From: Oscillospiraceae bacterium
GTDB lineage: Bacteria; Bacillota; Clostridia; Saccharofermentanales; Saccharofermentanaceae
NCBI GenBank assembly: GCA_902767145.1
Contig: CACXGG010000244.1
Coordinates: forward strand, 1-8,750
Direction: 5' to 3'
Length of the DNA: 8,750 nt
Position 1 is the stretch's first letter. Each line of letters starts with the position of its first letter. The translations under genes and the position numbers were made by a program. Below, in pieces: positions 1 to 5,629 of this stretch. The notes below the pieces were generated by a model, which saw nothing but the letters and a program-made list of their open reading frames with translations, did no database searches and had not been told where the DNA came from.

Positions 1-238
1 ACTTTCCGGGAGAAATCAGCCGTTCCCAGCCAAAAAACACCCGAAATTGCCAGCAACCTCTCCCTATAGGGAGACTTCCCGGGAGAAATCAGCCGTTTCC
101 GGACAAAAAACACCCGAAATTGCCAGCAACCTCTCCCTATAGGGAGACCTCCCGGGAGAAATCAGCCGTTTTCGGACGAAAAACACCCGAAATTGCCAAC
201 AACCTCTCCCTATAGGGAGACTTCCCGGGAGAAATCAG
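1..238. repeat. Tandem array of 73-bp non-coding repeats (3 units plus a partial fourth)
   Basis: The word AGAAATC recurs at 11, 84, 157 and 230, an exact period of 73. Units are about 1-73, 74-146 and 147-219, with a partial unit at 220-238 that ends in GAAATCAG; the array continues off the left edge. Each complete unit ends with the perfect 16-bp palindrome TCTCCCTATAGGGAGA (59-74, 132-147, 205-220), followed by a C/TTCCCGGGAG block that is a second palindrome (CTCCCGGGAG in the copy starting at 149). The middle, around CAAAAAACACCCGAAATTGCC, is nearly invariant, while the stretch after CAGCCG varies between units. Since 73 is not a multiple of three, the array cannot encode a protein repeat. 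It has no unique spacers, so it is not CRISPR. Function unknown. Confidence 0.93.
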
Positions 239-368
239 TCAACAAGCCGGGCGGCGGCGCGGGGGATTCCCGAAAAAAACGTTAAAAACTTCATTTTTGG
301 GGAATATTTGTAATAATTCCCGAAAAAGCCACTTTCGATTCCCGATATCGGGAATCTTTAGCGGGAAT
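239..368. other. Gene-free stretch with ATTCCCG inverted repeats able to form alternative hairpins
   Basis: No gene is visible here. A GC-rich run (247-265) gives way to an AT-rich segment. ATTCCCG occurs at 266-272, 316-322 and 338-344, and its complement CGGGAAT at 349-355 and 362-368. The arm TTTTTGGGGAAT (294-305) can pair, with one mismatch, either with ATTCCCGAAAAA at 266-277 or with the same word at 316-327, so the two hairpins exclude each other. The third pair forms the perfect palindrome annotated separately. It lies downstream of the nhaC terminator, so it may belong to an unseen gene to the left or be a repeat element. Confidence 0.75.
337..356. repeat. 20-bp perfect palindrome
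   Basis: GATTCCCGATATCGGGAATC equals its own reverse complement over all 20 bases. As RNA it would form a hairpin with a small loop; as DNA it has the symmetry of a dimeric-protein operator. No T-run follows on the plus strand, so it is not a classic intrinsic terminator in that direction. It sits 12 bp from the nhaC terminator hairpin region. Confidence 0.9.
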
Positions 369-397
369 AAAAAAGAGGCTGTTATTTAAACAGCCTC
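369..397 (-). terminator. Rho-independent terminator of the nhaC operon
   Basis: Read on the minus strand, a 9-bp perfect stem, GAGGCTGTT (397-389) with AACAGCCTC (383-375), encloses a 5-base loop and is followed by six T residues (374-369). It begins 7 bases after the nhaC stop codon, the expected position for an operon-end terminator. Confidence 0.93.
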
Positions 398-404
398 CTT
401 ATCT

Positions 405-1931
405 TTATGCTTTTGCTTTCGTTTGCCCTATATCGGGTTTCAGCACCTTATTCAGGAACAGGATGGTCCCCACCATAAGAGCGACGCCTATGAGCAGAGA
501 AACAGCTGCATTCTGGACTATACCTGCGATCAAATATGTGAAGAAGGATACGCCTGCGGCAGTGAGCGCATAGGGCAGCTGTGTGGAAACATGGGCGATG
601 TGGTTACATCTTGCTCCCGCAGAGCTCATGATGGTGGTATCTGAGATGGGAGAGCAGTGGTCACCGCAGACAGCTCCTGCCATACATGCGGAAACGCAGA
701 TGACTGCCAGGATATTTCCGTCCTCAAGAGGGAAAGCCTTGAGAGTGATGGGGATAAGGATACCAAATGTTCCCCAGCTTGTTCCCGTTGCAAAGGAAAG
801 ACCTACGGCGATAAGGAAGATGATGGCCGGCAGGAAGCTCAGGAAGGATCCCTTGCTCTGATCAACAAGATCTGCAACATACTCAGCTGCACCCAGGGAA
901 TCGGTCATTGCCTTGAGTGTCCACGCGAGAGCGAGGATGGTTATAGCCGGTACCATAGCCTTAAAGCCTTCAGCTATGCAGTCCATGCAGTCCTTGAAAG
1001 GAAGTATCCTCCTGGTAAGGTAGCTGACGAGGGTTATGAGAAGAGCGACGAAGGAACCGAAGACAAGTCCTACTGAAGCATCAGAATCCGCAAAGGAATC
1101 AACAAAAGATGCTCCGTCGAAGAATCCGCCGGTATAGATCATGCCGATAACACAGCAGATGATGAGGGAGATGATGGGAAGCACCAGGTCGATGACCCTT
1201 CCCTTACCTTTTACCTTCTCCTCTGCTGCTGAAGTCACATTGTCGTTTACGGTGAAGAGATCGCCCTTGAGAGCATTCTCCTCGTGCTTCTTCATGGGGC
1301 CGTAATCAAGCTTGAATACAGCCATGAGCACCATCATGAGGATGGTGAGGATAGCGTAGTAGTTATAAGGAATAGCCCTGATAAACAGCATAAGGCCGTT
1401 GGTGCCTTCAGGAGCAAATCCCGATACGGCAGCAGCCCATGAGGATATGGGTGCGATGATACATACGGGAGCTGCAGTGGCATCGATGAGATATGCCAGC
1501 TTGGCTCTGGAGATCTTCTGTCTGTCCGTAAGGGGACGCATAACGCTTCCTACCGTAAGGCAGTTGAAGTAATCGTCGATGAAGATAAGGCATCCCAGTG
1601 CGATGGTGGCGATCTGGGATCCGATCCTGGACTTAACGTGTCTGCTGGCCCATTCACCGAAGGCCGAGGAGCCTCCCGCCTTGTTCATCAGGGAGACTAT
1701 GATACCCAGGAACACAAGAAATACCAGGATACCCACGTTATACGGGTCAGACAGCTGGGCGACAAGCCCTTCGTTGAAGATATGCTCCATCGTTCCGACG
1801 AAGCTGAAGTTTGAATAGAACAATCCTCCGACGATGATACCGACAAAAAGGGAGCTGTATACTTCCTTTGTGATCAGTGCCAGAAGGATAGCAACCAGTG
1901 GTGGCACTAACGCCCAGAATGTTGCATACAT
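405..1931 (-). CDS. nhaC: NhaC-family Na+/H+ antiporter (possibly an amino-acid or organic-acid exchanger)
   Basis: This 508-residue polytopic inner-membrane protein has about 11-12 hydrophobic segments and the hallmarks of the NhaC/COG1757 family. It has an acidic pair in a membrane segment (FIDDYFN, 117-123), a Thr/Ser/Gly-rich re-entrant-like motif (SFATGTSWGTFG, 379-390) and the signature GDHCSPISDTT (423-433) followed by NHI and THxQLPYA-like residues. Members exchange Na+ for H+, and some exchange organic acids or amines, so the true substrate is not fixed by sequence. A charged hydrophilic loop (about 211-245) is probably cytoplasmic. The length is usual for the family. The ATG is preceded by GAGGG at a normal distance. 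The gene follows the LUD-domain gene after 44 bp with no convincing promoter between, so it is probably the last gene of that operon. The symbol is by family only. Confidence 0.9.
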   Translation of the reverse strand: MYATFWALVPPLVAILLALITKEVYSSLFVGIIVGGLFYSNFSFVGTMEHIFNEGLVAQLSDPYNVGILVFLVFLGIIVSLMNKAGGSSAFGEWASRHVKSRIGSQIATIALGCLIFIDDYFNCLTVGSVMRPLTDRQKISRAKLAYLIDATAAPVCIIAPISSWAAAVSGFAPEGTNGLMLFIRAIPYNYYAILTILMMVLMAVFKLDYGPMKKHEENALKGDLFTVNDNVTSAAEEKVKGKGRVIDLVLPIISLIICCVIGMIYTGGFFDGASFVDSFADSDASVGLVFGSFVALLITLVSYLTRRILPFKDCMDCIAEGFKAMVPAITILALAWTLKAMTDSLGAAEYVADLVDQSKGSFLSFLPAIIFLIAVGLSFATGTSWGTFGILIPITLKAFPLEDGNILAVICVSACMAGAVCGDHCSPISDTTIMSSAGARCNHIAHVSTQLPYALTAAGVSFFTYLIAGIVQNAAVSLLIGVALMVGTILFLNKVLKPDIGQTKAKA

Positions 1932-1975
1932 AGATTACCCTCGCTTTTTATATGATCTTTATTAAATACCTATTA

Positions 1976-2614
1976 TCAGTAGCCCAGGTCCTCTCCAACA
2001 AGGATGACCTTGATCCTTCCCTCGATCATGGAAGCTCTCGTGACTACTATCTGACAGCAGATGGAATCCTTGATACACTTTCCGCATCTGCCGGTCTTGG
2101 CACAGGGAGTATCCCTGTTAAGTCTTACAGTATTAGGGGGAGAAGCAAAGTTATGGACTCTCTCGATACCTTCGTCCCTGTTATTGACTACTTTATTCAT
2201 ACCGGCTACCACGATGACCTGCTCAGGTCCGTAGATCAGGAAACTCACCCTGTTTCCCCTGCCGTCTATATTGATGAGCTCGCCGTCAAGAGTTATGGCA
2301 TTGGTGCTCATGAGGAATACATCGGAATTGATGATCTCAGCATTCATCTGCTTTCTCTCTTCGTCAGTGGAAGCATTCTCCCTGATGATCAGCTTATGGC
2401 CTGCTGCGACGATATCGTCCTTGACGCCCATATCATCTATGGTCATGGAGCCGCCGTAGGAAACGGTCTTGCTGCCTTCTCCCATGAGCTCTAAGATCTT
2501 GGCCTTGGCGCTTTCCGTATCAGGACAGTAATAGCCTTCCATCTTGCGGAGCTGGAGTTTCTTGATGATGGACTCAGCCTGGTTTCTGTAGAATGTCTTC
2601 TTATGTTCGTTCAT
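1976..2614 (-). CDS. LUD-domain (DUF162, LutC/YkgG-like) protein
   Basis: This 212-residue soluble protein is a stand-alone LUD domain, the fold shared by lactate-utilisation proteins LutB and LutC. The diagnostic parts are SYGGSMTIDDMG (52-63), LMSTNAITLDGELINIDGRG (101-120), a GPEQVIVVAGMNKVV strand-turn (129-143) and the terminal RIKVILVGEDLGY. A cysteine cluster at C171, C177, C180, C186 and C187 (spacing C-x5-C-x2-C-x5-CC) lies near the C terminus and may bind a metal or Fe-S centre; that is inference. It lacks the ferredoxin-like and second domains of LutB, so a role in lactate oxidation should not be assumed; clostridial members of this subgroup are mostly uncharacterised. The start is set by AAAGGAGG (2630-2623), 8 bases from the ATG, overlapping the stop codon of the upstream gene. 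It ends TGA immediately followed by an in-frame TAA. Confidence 0.9.
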   Translation of the reverse strand: MNEHKKTFYRNQAESIIKKLQLRKMEGYYCPDTESAKAKILELMGEGSKTVSYGGSMTIDDMGVKDDIVAAGHKLIIRENASTDEERKQMNAEIINSDVFLMSTNAITLDGELINIDGRGNRVSFLIYGPEQVIVVAGMNKVVNNRDEGIERVHNFASPPNTVRLNRDTPCAKTGRCGKCIKDSICCQIVVTRASMIEGRIKVILVGEDLGY

Positions 2615-2622
2615 CTGACCTT

Positions 2623-2632
2623 CCTCCTTTTA
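2623..2632 (-). promoter_or_regulatory. Shine-Dalgarno of the LUD gene overlapping the upstream stop codon
   Basis: On the minus strand the stop codon TAA of the 186-aa gene (2632-2630) runs into AAAGGAGG (2630-2623), sharing one base, with the LUD ATG 8 bases further on. This arrangement favours re-initiation by ribosomes finishing the upstream gene and confirms the LUD start. Confidence 0.85.
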
Positions 2633-3190
2633 TCCGAAGAGTTTTTTGAAAAAGCCGCCTTTTTTCTCTTCTGCGGCTTCCTTTTCAGCCTGCTTTTCCC
2701 TTTTTCTCATCATCCTGGTGCAGTAGCCCTCAAGATCCACATTTCTGGGGAATGCCGCGGCCACCTTATCCACCAGTTCATCATCAGCCGCCATAAAGGC
2801 CAGCTTTGTGATATCCGTAACGATAACTTCCACGGAAGCCTTTTCGTGCATCATCTTTAAAGGCGCCGTCCAAAGCTCCTTATTTCCGTCGGCGAAGGGG
2901 AGTTCATCAGAAATGATGTCCTTAAGGTCTATATCCTTATCAAATCCGGAGATAACGCCCCAGTTCATGGTGGCAAGCCTGTTCTCGCTCATGAGCTTTT
3001 TCATGACATCTCCCCTGACGAAAAAATAACTTCCGTCACCGCAGTGGTCATAATTGAAAAAGATGGAATCCCATCCGCTCATATCGGAAAAAAGCCAGTT
3101 ATAATCCAGGACCCTATCACCCATAGCGGCGAAAACAGGGGCTACCCTGGTACACATTTCACTTGAATTATCAGCAAGAAAACCTTTCAT
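2630..3190 (-). CDS. Hypothetical 186-aa protein with a basic aromatic C-terminal tail
   Basis: I do not recognise the family. The 186-residue product has no signal peptide or membrane segment and looks cytoplasmic. The body (1-155) is mixed alpha/beta and rich in Asp, Trp and aromatic residues, with stretches such as LDYNWLFSDMSGWDSIFFNYD (split here as 28-38 and 39-48). Then comes a charged helix (about 158-176, Arg/Lys/Glu-rich) ending in KKGGFFKKLFG (176-186), a short amphipathic tail of a kind that often mediates binding to a membrane or a partner protein. The start is supported by AGGAAGG (3204-3198) 7 bases before the ATG. It is the first gene of a minus-strand operon with the LUD and antiporter genes, behind a promoter with a perfect TATAAT. 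A link to those genes' function cannot be judged from sequence. Confidence 0.8.
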   Translation of the reverse strand: MKGFLADNSSEMCTRVAPVFAAMGDRVLDYNWLFSDMSGWDSIFFNYDHCGDGSYFFVRGDVMKKLMSENRLATMNWGVISGFDKDIDLKDIISDELPFADGNKELWTAPLKMMHEKASVEVIVTDITKLAFMAADDELVDKVAAAFPRNVDLEGYCTRMMRKREKQAEKEAAEEKKGGFFKKLFG

Positions 3191-3222
3191 ATAAGTGCCT
3201 TCCTATAAAAAGATACAAATAG

Positions 3223-3251
3223 ATTATAGTCAATCGACACAGACTTTTACA
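3223..3251 (-). promoter_or_regulatory. Promoter of the 186-aa gene - LUD - nhaC operon
   Basis: On the minus strand a perfect -10 box TATAAT (3228-3223) lies 17 bases from a weak -35 box TGTAAA (3251-3246, 3 of 6 matches). The predicted start leaves a leader of about 25 bases containing the AGGAAGG ribosome binding site. An alternative TTGACT directly upstream would place its -10 too close to that site. Confidence 0.6.
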
Positions 3252-3260
3252 GTTATTCTT

Positions 3261-3312
3261 TTGACAAATCATCCTTTTGGTTGATTATCAAAAAGTCCCA
3301 CATGGCTATAAT
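3261..3312 (+). promoter_or_regulatory. Promoter region of the lipoprotein gene
   Basis: A perfect -10 TATAAT (3307-3312) lies 16 bases after TTATCA (3285-3290, 4 of 6 matches to the -35 consensus). It is 21 bases before AAAGGAGG. A second candidate lies just upstream: TTGACA (3261-3266), a perfect -35, with GATTAT 16 bases on. The two overlap at the odd-centred palindrome TTGATTATCAA (3281-3291), a possible operator. The region is divergent to the operon promoter at 3223-3251. Confidence 0.6.
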
Positions 3313-3333
3313 GAGATCATTAAAACCGTACAC

Positions 3334-3341
3334 AAAGGAGG
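3334..3341 (+). promoter_or_regulatory. Ribosome binding site that fixes the lipoprotein start
   Basis: AAAGGAGG ends 8 bases before the ATG at 3350. The open frame continues upstream to a TTG at 3281, but only the ATG at 3350 has this site, and starting there gives a clean signal peptide beginning MKKR. Confidence 0.92.
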
Positions 3342-3349
3342 ACGTTTTC

Positions 3350-4855
3350 ATGAAAAAACGCATTATCGCAACAGTGATCGCTTCATCGATGCTGTTCGGC
3401 GTAGCAGCTATGACATCATCATGCTCAACTGCTACCGACACAGACGAAGAGGTCGAGGAGTCTGAAGAGGAAGAGGAGGAAGAAGAAGAATCCGAAGCTA
3501 CTGAAGCTGAAGAGACAGAAGCTCCTTCCGATGATCTCGCCACTCTTGAAACAACCCTGTGGTCTGTTTCATATGACGACACTCTCTGGCAGTATGATGA
3601 AGAATACATAAGTGACAGTGACACTTACTGCTATGCAACACTTTATATCCCCGGTGCAACTGAGGATGATGCAAATGTCTGTGAGGTCATCATCGAGGCT
3701 TCCATCGAGTCCGCTTCCGGATTCAGGGATTCCCTTTACAACCGCGGTTATGACGAGCTTACATATTCCGAGGGCGGATATGACACAACAAACGTAGCCG
3801 GCCTTGATCTTCTTGAGTATGAAGGTTACTACTGGGGCTGGGATGCAAAGATCTACTTCAACCGCTTCGTAGGTGAAGGCGCTACAGTAGAGATCATCGT
3901 TTCCGATCCCACAAATGCTGATGCACAGGCACTTCTTGACAACCTTACATTCAACCTCACAGATACAGGTAATGTAGATATTCCCTGGTCCTGGGAAGGT
4001 GAGCCTATCAACAACGGTTCTTTCACCGCTTCTGTTGATTCCTATACACTTACAAGCACACAGCTCGTAATGGACGAGCCCTTCATCTCCCACGATACAT
4101 TCGACGAGCGTATCGGTGTCGTAGGTGATTCCCTTTACATCCTTGACCAGAGCGTTATGAGAAAGTACACCATCGCTGACGGTGCTCTCGTATTCGATCA
4201 GGAGTTTGAGCTCGACGACGATTACACAGAGATGAGCATCACAACCGACGGCAGGATCATCCTTTCCGCTTTCTTCCAGGTAATCGAGTGGAACGACGGC
4301 GAGATCGTAAACACATTTGATGATGTTGATTACCTCTCCGTATCACCCGACGGAACATGGGGCGTATCCTGGTTCGCAGGAAGCGATGTTGACCTTGTTG
4401 ATATCGCAGCTGACGGTTCCACAACACTTACTCCCGTAACTCTTGAGACAGTTGGTACAGTATCTGCTGTAAACGTTTATGACGACTGCTTCATCGTATC
4501 CGGTTATAACGACGAGTCCTCCGAGGCTGAGATCTATGTCTACAACAGAGACGGATCCCTCGATAAGGTACTTACAGAGACAGGTGAAGACTGGGGCATC
4601 GGTTCTGTTACATTCGTAGCTAAGACATCTAACGGCTTCATGGCTATGGACGGCAACATGAGAACTGTAGCATTCTGGTCCAACGACGGAACATATATCG
4701 GCAAGGTTGAGGATTCCGACCTCTTCGGTACATGGTATCCCTGGTTCTGCGGAAGCTGCATAGCTGCTGACGGCACATTCTACACAGTAATGACTGAGGA
4801 TCGTGACGACGAGTCCGCTATGGAGGCTATCGTATTCACAGTTGATGGATTCTGA
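3350..4855 (+). CDS. Secreted lipoprotein with acidic linker and probable beta-propeller domain
   Basis: This 501-residue exported protein is not assignable to a named family. Residues 1-24 are a signal peptide (MKKR, then a hydrophobic core). C25 in MTSSC is the likely lipidated cysteine, though Thr at -3 is not a typical lipobox residue. Residues about 32-60 are an extremely acidic linker with a run of nine Glu, typical of cell-wall-spanning tethers. Residues about 61-220 form a first globular domain, rich in Asp, Tyr and Trp, with no motif I recognise. From about 230 to the end, repeated strand-turn units containing DG turns (TTDGRIIL, SPDGTWGV, AADGSTTL, NRDGSLDKV, SNDGTYIGKV, AADGTFYTV) suggest a beta-propeller sensor or binding domain. 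That fold is inference. The product is strongly acidic and has no catalytic motif I can see. It is monocistronic, with its own promoter and terminator, and ends TGA-TAA. Confidence 0.9.
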   Translation: MKKRIIATVIASSMLFGVAAMTSSCSTATDTDEEVEESEEEEEEEEESEATEAEETEAPSDDLATLETTLWSVSYDDTLWQYDEEYISDSDTYCYATLYIPGATEDDANVCEVIIEASIESASGFRDSLYNRGYDELTYSEGGYDTTNVAGLDLLEYEGYYWGWDAKIYFNRFVGEGATVEIIVSDPTNADAQALLDNLTFNLTDTGNVDIPWSWEGEPINNGSFTASVDSYTLTSTQLVMDEPFISHDTFDERIGVVGDSLYILDQSVMRKYTIADGALVFDQEFELDDDYTEMSITTDGRIILSAFFQVIEWNDGEIVNTFDDVDYLSVSPDGTWGVSWFAGSDVDLVDIAADGSTTLTPVTLETVGTVSAVNVYDDCFIVSGYNDESSEAEIYVYNRDGSLDKVLTETGEDWGIGSVTFVAKTSNGFMAMDGNMRTVAFWSNDGTYIGKVEDSDLFGTWYPWFCGSCIAADGTFYTVMTEDRDDESAMEAIVFTVDGF

Positions 4856-4877
4856 TAATCATTCAATACCCCTCTCG

Positions 4878-4917
4878 AAAAAGGGCTGCTCCGGAAGGAA
4901 CAGCCCTTTTTCTTTTT
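4878..4917. terminator. Bidirectional intrinsic terminator between converging genes
   Basis: Arms 4878-4892 and 4897-4911 pair over 15 positions with one mismatch around a GGAA loop. The plus strand then continues in a T-rich run (4907-4917), and the minus strand carries five T from the A-rich left arm. It lies 23 bases after the lipoprotein stop and 20 bases after the ATPase stop, so it can end both transcripts. Confidence 0.93.
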
Positions 4918-4931
4918 TGGTCATCGTTTTA

Positions 4932-5615
4932 TCAGAAACTGTAGTTGATGGACCTCTTCATGAGGATGACTTCAGGAGCCTTAAGTGACTTGAGTTCCTC
5001 TTCAGTTGCAACACCCTCCATTATGGTGGTGGCAAGAAGAGGTATCCCGCATCTTTCGGAAGCCTCCAGGACTGTCTTCTCCCCATCCAGCACTTCACTG
5101 AAGGTAGTCTGCTCCAGAAGGTTCGTGTTGTTTATAAATCCGCTGATCTTCATCCTGGATGCCTCCTGAAGCTCGGATCCCATCTTCAGGATCCCCTCCA
5201 CATCGGCAGTAAAAGGCCTTAAGGTATTGACTACCATGATAAGGTTGCTGTCGATCTTTTCAAGCCTGCTCTTAAGAGATCCCAGGACATTGGCACCCAT
5301 ATCCTCTCCGCCGATATCAAAGACACCGGAATAATCCTCATCGTCGAAGATTACATACATCTCCCCGGTAAGGACTGGAGCATCCACATTTGAATTCGCA
5401 TAGGAAGGGATTATCACCCTGATGCCGTTCTTCTCAAGAAGCTCCTTTGCATCGGCTGAACGGTAGAAGGGATTTACTATATCCATATCCGCCATCAGGA
5501 CTTTCCCGGAGGGTCTGTCCTCCTTCATCTTAAGAGCGCAGTTAACGGCAACTTCAGACTTTCCGCTTCCGTATGCGCCGATCATTATATTCAGTCTTTT
5601 ATCTGTAAAGAGCAT
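4932..5615 (-). CDS. Small P-loop ATPase/GTPase of the CobQ/MinD-like (SIMIBI) superfamily
   Basis: This 227-residue cytoplasmic protein has a Walker A at 13-20 (GAYGSGKS) right at the N terminus. It then has an MADMDIVNPFYRS motif (41-53), a Walker-B/switch-II-like FDIGGEDMGA (99-108), and NNTNL (162-166) where nucleotide-base contacts are often made. The layout (P-loop, DxD strand, DxGG) fits the MinD/CobQ/ParA-like fold, but the P-loop lacks the KGGxGK pattern of ParA/MinD. Similar proteins occur in Clostridia, some (from memory) beside 2-oxoacid:ferredoxin oxidoreductase genes, but their role is not known to me. No membrane segment is seen. It starts with AAGGAGA 6 bases before the ATG, overlapping the mutS2 stop. 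It is the last gene of the pfkA-mutS2 operon and ends TGA-TAA. The function label should stay general. Confidence 0.85.
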   Translation of the reverse strand: MLFTDKRLNIMIGAYGSGKSEVAVNCALKMKEDRPSGKVLMADMDIVNPFYRSADAKELLEKNGIRVIIPSYANSNVDAPVLTGEMYVIFDDEDYSGVFDIGGEDMGANVLGSLKSRLEKIDSNLIMVVNTLRPFTADVEGILKMGSELQEASRMKISGFINNTNLLEQTTFSEVLDGEKTVLEASERCGIPLLATTIMEGVATEEELKSLKAPEVILMKRSINYSF

Positions 5616-5621
5616 TTCTTT

Positions 5622-5629
5622 TCTCCTTA
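5622..5629 (-). promoter_or_regulatory. Shine-Dalgarno of the ATPase gene overlapping the mutS2 stop
   Basis: The minus strand reads TAA (mutS2 stop, 5629-5627) directly into AAGGAGA (5628-5622), sharing two bases, with the ATPase ATG 6 bases later. This supports both the ATPase start and translational coupling to mutS2. Confidence 0.85.

Noticed and set aside
59..74. T7-like phage promoter (CTATAGGGAGA)
   Set aside because: Only the 3' part of the T7 promoter resembles the repeat; the TAATACGACT half is missing, and the match is explained by the perfect palindrome.
1..238. CRISPR array
   Set aside because: The entire 73-bp unit is repeated; there are no unique spacers between short constant repeats, and no cas genes are seen.
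1..330. Plasmid-type origin with iterons and an AT-rich segment
   Set aside because: There is no replication protein gene, the units are much longer than typical iterons, and the surrounding genes are chromosomal housekeeping genes.
1952..2494. Plus-strand 180-aa reading frame opposite the LUD gene
   Set aside because: It lies antisense to a gene with conserved family motifs and has no ribosome binding site or recognisable domain.
3281..3349. Upstream TTG start for the lipoprotein gene
   Set aside because: It has no ribosome binding site, would overlap the promoter -10 box and would put 23 residues before the signal peptide.
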